From positions 26,479 to 90,478 of the forward strand of contig NZ_JYOA01000019.1 of the NCBI RefSeq assembly GCF_000955805.1: 64,000 nt of DNA. Direction: 5' to 3'. Under the pieces are notes generated by a model. It was not told where the DNA came from, ran no database searches, and saw only the letters and a list, made by a program, of their open reading frames with translations. The first letter of the stretch is position 1, and each line of letters starts with the position of its first letter. This document shows, in pieces, positions 8,687 to 18,054 of this stretch. This DNA is from Pseudomonas sp. 21 (GTDB lineage Bacteria; Pseudomonadota; Gammaproteobacteria; Pseudomonadales; Pseudomonadaceae). Both the position numbers and the translations under genes were made by a program.

Positions 8687-9469
8687 ATGCCCATCGATAT
8701 CTTCAAGCACAATCAGGACGCCTGGGACCGCCAGGCCCGCCAGCAGGGGCCATGGAGCCAGCCGGTCGGGCCGGAGGTCACGGCGGCTGCCCGGCGAGGT
8801 GACTGGCAGGTGCATCTCACGCCTTCTCCACTGCCTCCGGCCTGGCTGGGCGATGTCAGCGGCCAGCGCATACTCTGCCTCGCCTCCGGCGGTGGCCAGC
8901 AGGCCCCGGTGCTGGCGGCCGCCGGGGCGCTGGTAACGGTGCTGGACGCCAGCGCGGAACAACTGGCGCGGGACCGTGAGGTCGCCGCCCGCGATGGCCT
9001 GCAGCTGGAGACGCTATTGGGCGATATGCGCGACCTGTCGGCCTTCGCCGACGGCTGGTTCGACTGCATCTTCCACCCGATTTCCAACCTCTATGTGCCA
9101 GATATCCGACCCATCTGGCACGAGTGCTTCCGCACCCTGCGCAGCGGCGGGCGGTTGCTCAGCAGTTTCTACAACCCGGTGGTGTTCATCGGCGAGCGCG
9201 ACCCGGCGCTGGCCGAGCAAGGGCTGATCCGCCCGCGCTTCAAGCTGCCCTACTCCGACTTGCGCGACCTGCCGGCCGAAACGCTGAGCGCCAGGCAGGA
9301 GCGCGGCGAGGCCCTGGTATTCGGCCACAGCCTGGCCGAGCAGATCGGCGGCCAGTTGGAAGCCGGCTTCCTCCTCAGAGGCTTCATCGAGGATGAGCAG
9401 CCAAACCCCCGCTTCGTGGTGGACCGCTTCCTGCCCACCTTCCTGGCGACCTGGGCCGAGAAGCCCTGA
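8687..9469 (+). CDS. Class I SAM-dependent methyltransferase
   Basis: A 260-residue methyltransferase with motif I near residues 60-72 (ILCLASGGGQQAPVLAAAGA), the acidic ribose-binding D of VLDAS, and a motif-II-like FDCIFHPISNLYV. The start is fixed by AGAGGAG six bases upstream. It begins 10 bp after the MFS pump gene, so it is probably the last gene of the efflux operon and may modify the exported compound. The methyl acceptor is unknown. Confidence 0.88.
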   Translation: MPIDIFKHNQDAWDRQARQQGPWSQPVGPEVTAAARRGDWQVHLTPSPLPPAWLGDVSGQRILCLASGGGQQAPVLAAAGALVTVLDASAEQLARDREVAARDGLQLETLLGDMRDLSAFADGWFDCIFHPISNLYVPDIRPIWHECFRTLRSGGRLLSSFYNPVVFIGERDPALAEQGLIRPRFKLPYSDLRDLPAETLSARQERGEALVFGHSLAEQIGGQLEAGFLLRGFIEDEQPNPRFVVDRFLPTFLATWAEKP

Positions 9470-9493
9470 ACCGCCCGGAAGGCGGCCCCGGTG

Positions 9494-9898
9494 TCACTCG
9501 ATGGCGAAGCGGATGCTGTAGTTCACCGTTTCGCCGCGCCGGGCGCTGGCGCGCATCTGGTAGACCTGCACGCTGTAGGACCCCGAGGCCGGCAGCGCGC
9601 CGTTCCAGTCCTGACCGACGGCGCCGCTGCCCAGTGCCGTCGACTCTCCCGGCTTGGCGCCCGGTGCGAAGAGGTTGAAGTTGGCATTGCTGCTGCCGCT
9701 GACGCCGACTTTCATGTGTTGCCCGGCCTTTGCCGACAGGGTGTACAGGACCGTGTCATAGCCCTTGAAACTGCCTTTGATGGTGGTGCTGCTCGCGCCC
9801 TGGGCGAAGTGCACCGGGACCGTGGTGACGGTATCGGCCGCCAGCACGATTGCGGGGGTGGCACTGAGCAGGCAGAACAGCAGCAGGGAGGTTTTCAT
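9494..9898 (-). CDS. PliG-like inhibitor of g-type lysozyme, secreted
   Basis: A 134-residue periplasmic or secreted protein with a signal peptide (about residues 1-21, cut after ALA). The mature part resembles E. coli PliG as I remember it: VHFAQGASS, GSFKGYDTVLYTL, AKAGQHMKV, a LFAPG turn and the LPASGSYSVQVYQMR..ARR tail. Such proteins bind goose-type lysozyme and protect peptidoglycan. The ATG at 9898 is preferred over one 9 bp upstream because AGGA sits at the right distance. It stands alone, facing the methyltransferase gene. The annotation is by similarity of pattern only. Confidence 0.65.
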   Translation of the reverse strand: MKTSLLLFCLLSATPAIVLAADTVTTVPVHFAQGASSTTIKGSFKGYDTVLYTLSAKAGQHMKVGVSGSSNANFNLFAPGAKPGESTALGSGAVGQDWNGALPASGSYSVQVYQMRASARRGETVNYSIRFAIE

Positions 9899-9928
9899 GG
9901 TGATCATCCTGTTGTCAGGGTTTGGAAG

Positions 9929-11485
9929 TCATGAAGCCGCCAGCCAGGCCTGGCCGGCGACGTAAGCGAGGAATTCGTTCAGCGGCATCGCCCTGCCGAA
10001 CAGCCAACCCTGGCCGTACTGCACGCCGCGCTGGCGCAGGTACTGCAGTTGTTCGTCGGTCTCGATGCCTTCGGCCACCATCAGCAGGTCCAGCTGGCGG
10101 GCCATGGCGATAGTGTGGTCGGTCACCGGGCAAGGCGCACCGGCCGACAGCGACTGGACGAAGGAGCGGTCGATCTTCAGCAGGTCCAGCGGCAGGCGGC
10201 GCAGGTACTGCAGGCTGGAATAGCCGGTGCCGAAGTCATCCAGGGCGATCGGATGGCCCGCCTCACGGCTTTGCGCCAGTGTCCGGTGCGCCGCGTCGAT
10301 ACTCAACAGGCTGCTTTCGGTCACCTCCAGCCAGATGCAGCCGGCCGCGATGCACGCCTGCTGCCGTGCTTCGGCCAGGTGCGGCAGGAAGTTCCCGCTC
10401 GCCACGTCGAGCGCCGAGAGGTTGATCGACACGTGCTGCAACGCCCCCGAGGCGAGGCTGTTCCCCAGCTCGCGGCAGACCATGGAGATCACCTGCGCGG
10501 TGATCGCTTCGACCACTCCACTGGATTCGGCCAGGGGCAGAAAACTGTCGGGCATGGCCACCGAGCCGTCCGCGCGGCGCCAGCGCACCAGCGCTTCGGC
10601 GCCAATGCAGCGGCCGTCGCGCAGATCGAGGATGGGCTGGTAGAAGGCGGTGAATTCGCCGCTCGCCACCGCCCGCGTCAGCACTGCCAGCGGCGACAGG
10701 TAGGCCCGCACGCGGCGTGCGACCACCCAGCACCACAGGCCGGAAAGCAGCAGGCCCAGCGGCGTGAGCATGAGCAGTTCGCGCCACAGGTCGCGGACCA
10801 GCTCCTCGCGGCTGACGGCAGCCACCGTCTGCCAGTTGCCGTGGTTGACCCGCGTATAGAGGTAGCCGTCCCGCAGTGCGGTGTGCGGCTCGCTGTGGAT
10901 GCGCGAGAGGACCTGGGCGAAGCCGGCGGCCGGCGTGCCCAGCCAGTGCCCAGCCGGCGTGCCCAGCGCCAGGCTGACGCCGGGCGCGAGGGAGGTTTCG
11001 AGGAAGTGCTCGGGGTCGATCAGCAGGTTGAACGCCGCATCGCGCAGCGCCAGCATGGGTTTGGCCGACGCCACGAAGGGCTGCACGTTGATCGACACGC
11101 CCATGCCTTCGCGGGTGCGGAAGTCTTCCGGCCAGCGCTACGCCGGGCGGCCGACCAGGCCCCAGGAACTGCAGGCGAACACTTCTTCCTCGACGTAGCC
11201 CACCGCCTTCACCGCCAACGTGTCGATGGCCAGCAGGCGCATCTGCTCGATGCCTCCAGCCGAACAGGGCGGCAACGGCGATCGGTTCAACTCGCGCAGC
11301 ATCGCGGCGGCCTGGGCGAAGGTGTCGTCCGCCCGTTGGGAAGCAAGCCTGGCCAGCGTCTCCAGCCGTTCGGCGGTGTGCTGCACGACCAGGCTCCAGG
11401 CCAGGTAGCCGGTGCCGGCCAGTACCAGAGCGACACCCAGCAGGCTGGCGATGGCGCCAGTCCTGACGATGCGAGCGCGACTCAT
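9929..11485 (-). pseudogene. CSS-motif EAL phosphodiesterase gene interrupted by an in-frame amber codon
   Basis: The frame encodes a classic PdeB/C-type c-di-GMP phosphodiesterase: a membrane span (about residues 10-32), a periplasmic CSS domain ending in CSSWG (105-109), a second span, and an EAL domain with EALVRW, DDFGTGYSS and KIDRSFV intact. The start at 11485 has AGGTGA upstream. Codon 116 (11138-11140) is TAG, directly after the CSSWG segment, and the same frame continues without interruption to the end (519 codons including the stop). A C-to-T change of CAG would produce it. Internal restart at 11104 would give a 391-residue protein with one span and the whole EAL domain. It could be a real nonsense mutation, a sequencing error, or readthrough. 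Confidence 0.8.
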
Positions 11486-11639
11486 GATGGTCACCTGAGG
11501 GAAAGTGATGGGGCTTGATGGGCATTCTTTGCCGGCTATCGCGAAGTGACGATGCGAAAGCCAGTCACGCCTTGTAGGAAAATGATTACACGCGTGCGGT
11601 AGCCATGCCCTAGAGTGAAGGGCAAACCTGGGGGATGAC

Positions 11640-13376
11640 ATGGCGCGGATACTGATCGCGGACGAACACCCGATGACCCGCTACGCGTTGCGCACGCTGC
11701 TGCAGGCGGAGCGTCACAGCGTGGTCGGCGAAGCCTGCAACGGCCTGGAGGCGCTGAGCCTGGCCACACGCCTGGCGCCGGACCTGCTGATCATCGACAT
11801 CGACCTGTCGCAGCTCACCGGCCTGGACGTCATCTCGCGCCTGCGCAGCCGGGGCAGGACGCTGCCCATCCTGGGCTACAGCACCCAGGATTCGGAACAC
11901 TATGTTGGCCGCTTCCTGCAGGTGGGCGCCTCGGGCTTCGTCAGCAAGCACCAGGACGTCGACCGGCTCAAGGAGGCCCTGGCAGTGGTCCTGCGCGGAC
12001 ACAGCTACTTCCCCGCCGACATGCTTGGCAGCGTGCACCGCGGCAGCCTGCACGAGAACGATGCCGAGCGCGTGGCCTCGCTGTCCAACCGCGAACTGAG
12101 CGTGCTCAGCCTGCTCGCCAGCGGCTACAGCAACCAGGAGATCGCCCACGAGCTGACCATCAGCGACAAGTCCGTCAGCACCTACCGGGCGCGCATGCGC
12201 AGCAAGCTCAATCTCTCCAGCATGCTGGAGCTGATCGACTTCGCCCGCCGCAACCATCTCGCGGCACCGGCAAGTCATACCCATGACGCGGGCGCCGACA
12301 CAGGTGAAGCCCCCCTGTGGCGCTCCATGGTGGAAAGCCTGCCGGCCGCTTTCTATGTCCGTGATACCGAGGCGCGCCTGGTGTACGCCAACCCGGCGCA
12401 CCTCGAGCTGTATCAGACAGAACTGGAAGACGTGCTCGGTACCCGCACCACCGAGGTGGACTGGTACCCGCCCGGCGACGCACGCAACATGCTGCGCTTC
12501 CTGCAACGGGCAATCACCGAGGAGCAGTCCTTCAGCAAGGACATCGAGCTCACCGTCCATGGTCAGCGCCGCGTACTGCACCACTGGGGCACGCCCTACC
12601 GCGACGGCGACGGCAACCTGCTCGGGATGATCTGCTGCAGCACCGACATCACCGAGCGCTACGACCAGCTCAATGATCTGCGCAGCCGCGCCGAAGCCGG
12701 CGAACTGGCGCACCAGCAACTGACCGACCTGTTCACCAGCGCGACGACGCATCTCAACGAGCGTATCGAGGCGCTCGCCGAAACCCTCGCGCAGCCCAAC
12801 GCCACGAACCGCGACCAGGCCCTGGCGATCCTCGAGGAACTGAAGGTCCACGGTGCCTCGCTCAAGCGTGCGCTCATCGCCCAGGAGGAAGTCCCCCTGC
12901 TGCCGACGCGGCTGGACGAGCTCGCCGCCGAGGTGCTCGACGCCCTGCACACACAGGCCGACCCGAAACAGTTGCCGCTGAAACTGGAGGCCGACAGTCG
13001 CTCGCGCCAATCCCTGCTGGTCGACGCCAAGTCCCTGCGCGAAGCCCTGCGGCACCTGGGGCTGTACGTGATCGACCTGACCGACGACGGCAGCGTCCAG
13101 TTGCGCATCGCCGCCAGCCCGAAGCAGCAGCAGATGGGCGTGCGCATCACCCTCGAGGGGCTGCCGGGCAGCAAACGCCGCGAAATGCGCGCCTATTCCC
13201 TTTCCGAACTGACCCGCGACTACCCCGCGCGCAACCCGGCCCGCAACAGCCTGAGCCTGAACATCGCCCAGCACCTGATCAACAGCATCGGCGGCGAGTT
13301 GCAGGTTTCCCACCTGCCCGGGCAAGGCTGCTGCGCCACCGTGCATCTGCTGCTGCAACAGGCCAGCACGCGCTGA
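11640..13376 (+). CDS. Response regulator (REC-LuxR HTH) fused to PAS and ATPase-like domains
   Basis: A 578-residue protein with an unusual order. Residues 1-120 are a receiver with phospho-acceptor D53 and K near 103. Residues about 145-205 are a LuxR/NarL helix-turn-helix (LSNRELSVLSLLASGYSNQEIAHEL). Residues about 225-345 are a PAS domain (WRSMVESLPAAFYVRDTEARLVYAN) ending in a PAC-like CCSTDITERYDQL. A helical linker and a degenerate HATPase-like C-terminus (about 430-575) follow, with LNIAQHLINSIGGELQVS resembling the end of a kinase ATPase domain. No clear H-box (SHELR or AHDFNN type) is visible, so kinase activity is doubtful. It is divergent from the broken EAL gene, with 154 bp between starts. 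Confidence 0.82.
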   Translation: MARILIADEHPMTRYALRTLLQAERHSVVGEACNGLEALSLATRLAPDLLIIDIDLSQLTGLDVISRLRSRGRTLPILGYSTQDSEHYVGRFLQVGASGFVSKHQDVDRLKEALAVVLRGHSYFPADMLGSVHRGSLHENDAERVASLSNRELSVLSLLASGYSNQEIAHELTISDKSVSTYRARMRSKLNLSSMLELIDFARRNHLAAPASHTHDAGADTGEAPLWRSMVESLPAAFYVRDTEARLVYANPAHLELYQTELEDVLGTRTTEVDWYPPGDARNMLRFLQRAITEEQSFSKDIELTVHGQRRVLHHWGTPYRDGDGNLLGMICCSTDITERYDQLNDLRSRAEAGELAHQQLTDLFTSATTHLNERIEALAETLAQPNATNRDQALAILEELKVHGASLKRALIAQEEVPLLPTRLDELAAEVLDALHTQADPKQLPLKLEADSRSRQSLLVDAKSLREALRHLGLYVIDLTDDGSVQLRIAASPKQQQMGVRITLEGLPGSKRREMRAYSLSELTRDYPARNPARNSLSLNIAQHLINSIGGELQVSHLPGQGCCATVHLLLQQASTR

Positions 13377-13575
13377 GCCCCTCAGCAGCGCCGCTCATAC
13401 GATCGTACAGGCGCCATCGCTGCACTTCTTACCTTGGGTGAATTGTCCGTCCGGGCCTCCCCCTGCACCCTCTCCCTCCCCCTTGCCGGCCGACGAAAAC
13501 GGGCTCCTGCCGCCCGTTGCCGGCTCCAGAAAGCTGCCTGCCCGGCCACTTATAAATTCAACAAAGGTTGTACCC

Positions 13576-14937
13576 ATGAGCGTGTTTGATGTCATTGAAC
13601 ATTCCCCGGTATCGAAATTTCACCGGAAACTGCTGCTGGCCTGCTGCGGCGGCCCCTTCCTCGACGGCTACATCCTCAGCCTGATCGGCATCGCCCTGAT
13701 CGGCTTCGGCCAGGACATCGCCGCCACTTCGGTGGAAACCGGGCTGATCGGCGCCGCCTCGCTGCTGGGCATCTTCTTCGGCGCGACGGTGTTCGGCGCC
13801 ATCACCGACCGCATCGGCCGGGAAACCATGTACGCCCTGGACCTCACCGTGCTGGTGATCGCCTGCGGCCTGTCGGCCTTCGTCACCGAAGCCTGGCAAC
13901 TGATCGTGCTGCGTTTCGTCATCGGCTTGGCCGTGGGCGCGGACTACCCCATCGCCACCTCGCTGCTGACCGAATTCACTCCGTCCAAACGGCGCGGCTT
14001 CATGATCGGCGTGTCGGGCCTGGCGTGGTCCTGCGGCGCCATGACCGCCTTCATCGTCGGCTACCTGATGGTCTCCTGGACCGGTGACCACTCGCTGTGG
14101 CGCTGGATGCTGTTCAGCGGCGCGGTGGTCGGCATCATCGTCGTGCTGATCCGCCGGGGTATCCCGGAATCGCCGCGCTGGCTGGCCAGCAAGGGGCGCA
14201 TCGAGGAAGCGCAGAAGGTCATCAAGCTGGTCTACGACAAGGACGTGGTGATCACCCCGGCGGACGTCGCCGAGCTGAACGACGGCGGCCGTCATCGTTC
14301 GTGGAAAAGCGACCTGAAGATGATTTCCTCGGGCGGCTACCTCAAGCGCACCATCATGTGCGGCATGCTCTACTTCGCGCAGATCACCCCGCAGTACGTG
14401 CTCTACACCTTCGGCAGCATGATCCTGCTCACCGCCGGCATCAAAGGCGAGAACTCCTCGACCCTGGGCGAGCTGATGATCGCCATCCTCTTCGCCATCG
14501 GCGTGATCCCGGCGCTGAAGCTGGTGGAAACCTGGGGTCGCCGGCCCATGGTGGTGGTGCCCTTCGCGCTGATGGCGCTGCCGCTGCTTGCCCTGGGCCT
14601 GTGGGCGGACGCGCCGGCCTGGTTCATCGTTGGCGCCTTCGCCTTCTACGCCTTCGTTTCCGGCGGCCCGAGCATCCTGGAGTGGATCTACCCGAACGAG
14701 CTGTTCCCCACTTCCGTGCGCGCCACCGCCGTCGGCGTAGCGGTCGGCTTCAGCCGCATCGGCGCGGCCACCGGCACCTACCTGATGCCCATCGGCATCG
14801 AGTCCATCGGTTTGCAGGCCACCCTGCTGATCGGTGCGGCCATCACCCTGCTGGCGTTCTTCATCTGCCTGGCCTGGGCGCCGGAAACCAAGGGCCGCTC
14901 GCTGCAGCAGTCGGCATCGCTGAGCCTGGCGACCTGA
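13576..14937 (+). CDS. MFS transporter, sugar/metabolite:proton symporter type
   Basis: A 454-residue inner membrane transporter with about 12 spans. It has the loop 2-3 motif GAITDRIGRE, the ESPRWLASKGR segment after span 6 that marks the sugar-porter/metabolite symporter branch, and PNELFPTSVRATAVG near span 10. The start at 13576 is preferred over an upstream GTG because the extra 46 residues are proline-rich and unlike any transporter N-terminus, and AAAGG lies upstream. A strong terminator follows at once. It stands beside an amine or amino-acid-type locus read from the other strand, but a shared role is only a guess. Confidence 0.88.
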   Translation: MSVFDVIEHSPVSKFHRKLLLACCGGPFLDGYILSLIGIALIGFGQDIAATSVETGLIGAASLLGIFFGATVFGAITDRIGRETMYALDLTVLVIACGLSAFVTEAWQLIVLRFVIGLAVGADYPIATSLLTEFTPSKRRGFMIGVSGLAWSCGAMTAFIVGYLMVSWTGDHSLWRWMLFSGAVVGIIVVLIRRGIPESPRWLASKGRIEEAQKVIKLVYDKDVVITPADVAELNDGGRHRSWKSDLKMISSGGYLKRTIMCGMLYFAQITPQYVLYTFGSMILLTAGIKGENSSTLGELMIAILFAIGVIPALKLVETWGRRPMVVVPFALMALPLLALGLWADAPAWFIVGAFAFYAFVSGGPSILEWIYPNELFPTSVRATAVGVAVGFSRIGAATGTYLMPIGIESIGLQATLLIGAAITLLAFFICLAWAPETKGRSLQQSASLSLAT

Positions 14938-14958
14938 TCCGTTATCCCGCGTGACCCC

Positions 14959-14990
14959 AAAGCCCATCGGCGACCCCGATGGGCTTTTTT
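14959..14990 (+). terminator. Rho-independent terminator after the MFS transporter gene
   Basis: AGCCCATCGG pairs with CCGATGGGCT across a short loop and is followed by six T residues. It lies about 20 bp after the stop of the MFS transporter gene. Confidence 0.9.
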
Positions 14991-15062
14991 GTGGGCGAGC
15001 GACCCGCGTTCCGGCAAGAGCGGACCTTGTCCGTGAGCCGTTCCCGACCGTACCGGGCCTGG

Positions 15063-15143
15063 TTCGCGAGCAAGCTCGCTCCTACAAGAAATGCCAGGCC
15101 CATCTGCAGGACCGAGGGGGACGCCTGGTCCTTGCTCGCGAAC
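15063..15143. repeat. REP-like inverted repeat (TTCGCGAGCAAGCTCGCTCC family)
   Basis: TTCGCGAGCAAGCTCGCTCC followed by TACA occurs at 15063-15086, with a degenerate inverted partner ending in GCTCGCGAAC near 15127-15143. The same sequence recurs at about 20740-20830 and 55588-55658. It fills most of the 336-bp gene-free stretch between the MFS gene and the binding-protein gene; apart from the two terminators nothing else was seen there. Confidence 0.75.
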
Positions 15144-15214
15144 ATCGAAGGCACCGGTCTCCGGTTCGCGCAGGCGAAGCCTGATCGCGGGCGCAGCTCC
15201 GGCTCATCCGCCCA

Positions 15215-15240
15215 TAAAAAAGGCCACCCGAAGGTGGCCT
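15215..15240 (-). terminator. Rho-independent terminator of the binding-protein gene
   Basis: Read on the minus strand, AGGCCACCTTCGGGTGGCCT is followed by six T residues, an 8-bp GC stem with a short loop. It lies about 33 bp after the stop of the binding-protein gene at 15274. Confidence 0.9.
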
Positions 15241-15273
15241 GAAAGTGCGGGCGGGACCGCACACTGGGAAGGC

Positions 15274-16314
15274 TTACTGCTTGGCGGCCCAGGCGTTGAA
15301 GCGCTGCTCCAGCTGCTCGCCATGGTCGGCCCAGAAGGCCGCGTTCATCGCCACCTGGCCGGCCAGGTTGGCCTCGTCGGTGGGCATGTTGCTGCGGCGC
15401 GCGGCATCCACCAGCGGGACGGCAGCACGGTTCACCGGGCCGTAGGCGATCTGCTGCGCGTAGTTCTTCTGCTGCTCGGTCTGCAGCACATACTGGATGA
15501 AGCGCAGACCTTCTTCGGTGTTCTTCGCGCCCTTGGGAATGGCGAAGGCGTCCATGTCGTAGATGCCGCCGTTCCACACCACGCGCAGCTGGCTTTCATC
15601 CTGCACGGCGGCGATCCGGCCGTTGTAGGCGGAGCTCATCACCACGTCGCCGGAAGCCAGGTACTGCGGCGGCTGCGCACCGGCTTCCCACCACTGGATG
15701 CTCGGCTTGATCTGGTCGAGCTTCTTGAACGCACGGTCCTGGCCTTCCCTGGTCCCGAGCACGGAATAGACATCCTTCGGCGCTACACCGTCGGCCATCA
15801 GGGCGAACTCCAGGGTGTACATGGCGCCTTTGCGCAGGCCGCGCTTGCCGGGGAATTTCTGCGTGTCCCAGAAGTCCGCCCAGCCGGTGGGCGCGCTCTT
15901 GAGCTTGTCGGCGTTGTAGGCCAGTACCGTGGACCAGACGAAGAAGCCCACGCCGCATGGCTGCACCGCGCCGTCCAGCAGTTCAGGGGCGAGCCTGGCG
16001 ATGCCCGGCTGTTCGCCGATTTCCTGCAGCAGGCCTTCATCACAGGCGCGCGCCAGTTCCGGCATCTCCATCTCGACGACGTCCCAGGAAACGCTGCCGG
16101 TATCCACCTGCACCTTGACCTTGGCCATCTCGCCGTTGAACTCGTCGGCGATCAGCCGGCTGCCGCTCTGCTGCATGTAGGGCTGGTAGAAGGCCTTGAC
16201 CTGGGCGGCCTTGTTGGCGCCGCCGTGGGAGACCACGGTGAGGTCGGCCAAAGCAGGGAAAGTCGCCGCGCAACCCAGGGCGCAGGCGATGGAGGAACTC
16301 AGGATCTTGTTCAT
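15274..16314 (-). CDS. Periplasmic ABC-type binding protein, PotD/spermidine-putrescine family
   Basis: A 346-residue periplasmic protein with a signal peptide (about 1-23, ending FPALA). The mature part matches the PotD-like class: LTVVSHGGANKAAQ, SWDVVEMEMPELARACDEGLL, WADFWDTQKFPGKRGLRKG and the VWNGGIYDMDAFAIPKGAKN region. Such proteins deliver polyamines, amino-acid derivatives or similar cations to ABC importers. The ATG at 16314 is chosen because it gives a proper signal peptide and GGAG precedes it. No permease or ATPase gene is adjacent, so it is an orphan here. It is divergent from a PucR-type regulator gene. Confidence 0.85.
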   Translation of the reverse strand: MNKILSSSIACALGCAATFPALADLTVVSHGGANKAAQVKAFYQPYMQQSGSRLIADEFNGEMAKVKVQVDTGSVSWDVVEMEMPELARACDEGLLQEIGEQPGIARLAPELLDGAVQPCGVGFFVWSTVLAYNADKLKSAPTGWADFWDTQKFPGKRGLRKGAMYTLEFALMADGVAPKDVYSVLGTREGQDRAFKKLDQIKPSIQWWEAGAQPPQYLASGDVVMSSAYNGRIAAVQDESQLRVVWNGGIYDMDAFAIPKGAKNTEEGLRFIQYVLQTEQQKNYAQQIAYGPVNRAAVPLVDAARRSNMPTDEANLAGQVAMNAAFWADHGEQLEQRFNAWAAKQ

Positions 16315-16578
16315 TGTTATGGTCTCCGGTGAGTAGACGGCCCGCCTCGCGGCAGGCGGCGCCATCCGGGGCCTCCAAGGGCTCGCATGGCGCACTGCCA
16401 GCTAGTCTTGGGGCTCGCGGGCGGGCTCCACAATCAGACGGAACTACAATTCGGAGGGCCCTGCTCGTATCCCGGTACGAACCCCGAAAGGCTCGCTCAA
16501 GCCAGGCGCGACAAGGCCTCGCGCTTGGTGGCATGCTTGCCGGCCCGATCGATCGTCATTCCTGCCCGCGGACTCGCC

Positions 16579-18054
16579 ATGCCATTCCATATCCAGGACA
16601 TCCTCGACAACGCCTCCCTGCGCACCCGCCTGCTCGGCGGCAGCGAAGGCGTCGGCCGGCGCCTGCGCTGGGCGCACGTGTGCGAGCTGGCGGACCCGAC
16701 CGAATGGCTCGGCGAAGGTGACCTGCTGATGACCACCGGCATCGGCATTCCCGCGCAGGCCCAGGCCCAGCGCGACTACCTGCAACGCCTGGCCGGGGCA
16801 CGCATCTCGGGGCTGATGATCGGCGAGAACATGCAGGCGCCGGCGGATATCCAGGCCCTGCAGGACGAAGCCTGCCGGCTGGGTTTCCCGCTGCTGATGA
16901 CCGACTACGCGGTGCCCTTCTCCGCCGTCACCCGCGCCATCGTCGACGCCAGCAAGCAGGAAGAACACGAGCGCCGCAGCGCCGTCACGCGCATCTATGA
17001 AAGCGCCCGCATCGGCCTGCGCGGTCTCGGCCTCGCCGGACTGTTGCGCCGGTTGTGCAGCGACGTGCGCGCGCAGCTGTTCCTGTTCGATTCGGCCACC
17101 CTGCAACCCTGGCAGGAAGTCCTGCCGCCGCTGCCGGACAGCTGGCGGGCAACCCTCGCCCAGCGTCGCTCGGTACCGGACACCGTGACTCGCTGCAGCA
17201 ATGGCGAGCAGGAAGCGCTGGTGATGCCGCTACCGTCGCTGGCCACCTGCGAGATTCTCGCTACCGGCGGCGAGCTGCTCGACTACGGCCTGCTGCACCA
17301 CATCGTCGCGGTGCTGGGTATCGAGCTGGAGCGCGCCCAGGTCGAGCACGAGCGCATGCTGCGCCTGGGCTCGGAACTGCTGGACGACCTGCTGCAGCAG
17401 CGCCTCACCGAGCGCGCCGCGCAGGAGCGCCTGGCGCAACTGAACTGCCCGGTGGATGCCGCCTGCCTGGTGCTGGCGCGCGCCGCCGGCGAGTTGCCAA
17501 GGCACTGGCAGCAACGTCTCCAGCGATTGGGAATGGGGCTGCTGGTGCGCCACCAGGGCAACGAGCTGATCCTGCTGCTGAGCGATCCGGCACAGGCGGC
17601 AACCCTGCAGGCCGAGCTGGACTGCACCCTTGGCCACAGCAACCCGCTGGGCCATGCGCTGCGAGCGGTGGAAGCGTTGCGCGAGGCGCGCCTGGCGCTG
17701 GCCCACGCCAACCGCGAGCGCCCGCTGGTGGCCTATGCCGATGCCCAGGGAGCACAGTCCTGGCTGCCGGCGAGCCTGGAAGAAGCCCGCCGCGTGCATC
17801 GCCGGGTGCTCGGTGCGCTGGCGGATTACGACGCGCAACAGGGCGGCCAGCTGCAGCACACCCTGCGCGTCTTCCTCGAACAGAACCGCTCCTGGCAGAA
17901 GGCCGCGCAACGGCTCAACGTGCACAAGCAGACGCTGGTCTACCGCATCCGCCGCATCGAGGAAATCACCGAGCGCTCGCTGGACTGCACCGAGGATGTG
18001 GCCGTCCTCTGGATCGCCCTGCGCTCGGCGGAGATTGCCGGCATCAGGGAATGA
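16579..18054 (+). CDS. PucR-family transcriptional regulator
   Basis: A 491-residue regulator with the N-terminal PucR sensory domain (about residues 1-125; WLGEGDLLMTTG) and the C-terminal PucR helix-turn-helix (about 425-485; LRVFLEQNRSWQKAAQRLNV then HKQTLVYRIRRIEEI). The ATG at 16579 matches the usual family N-terminus, although its ribosome site is weak and the frame is open upstream. Family members control purine, amine and amino-acid use. Its 264-bp gap with the divergent binding-protein gene probably holds both promoters. Its 3' end overlaps the convergent cupin gene by 11 bp. Confidence 0.88.
   Translation: MPFHIQDILDNASLRTRLLGGSEGVGRRLRWAHVCELADPTEWLGEGDLLMTTGIGIPAQAQAQRDYLQRLAGARISGLMIGENMQAPADIQALQDEACRLGFPLLMTDYAVPFSAVTRAIVDASKQEEHERRSAVTRIYESARIGLRGLGLAGLLRRLCSDVRAQLFLFDSATLQPWQEVLPPLPDSWRATLAQRRSVPDTVTRCSNGEQEALVMPLPSLATCEILATGGELLDYGLLHHIVAVLGIELERAQVEHERMLRLGSELLDDLLQQRLTERAAQERLAQLNCPVDAACLVLARAAGELPRHWQQRLQRLGMGLLVRHQGNELILLLSDPAQAATLQAELDCTLGHSNPLGHALRAVEALREARLALAHANRERPLVAYADAQGAQSWLPASLEEARRVHRRVLGALADYDAQQGGQLQHTLRVFLEQNRSWQKAAQRLNVHKQTLVYRIRRIEEITERSLDCTEDVAVLWIALRSAEIAGIRE

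Noticed and set aside
9929..11485. A frameshift as the cause of the broken EAL gene
   Set aside because: The parts on both sides of the TAG are in the same frame, so the break is a nonsense codon and not an insertion or deletion.
13398..13407. The 10-bp palindrome TACGATCGTA after the fused response regulator gene
   Set aside because: It is short, has no promoter or partner site around it and could arise by chance.
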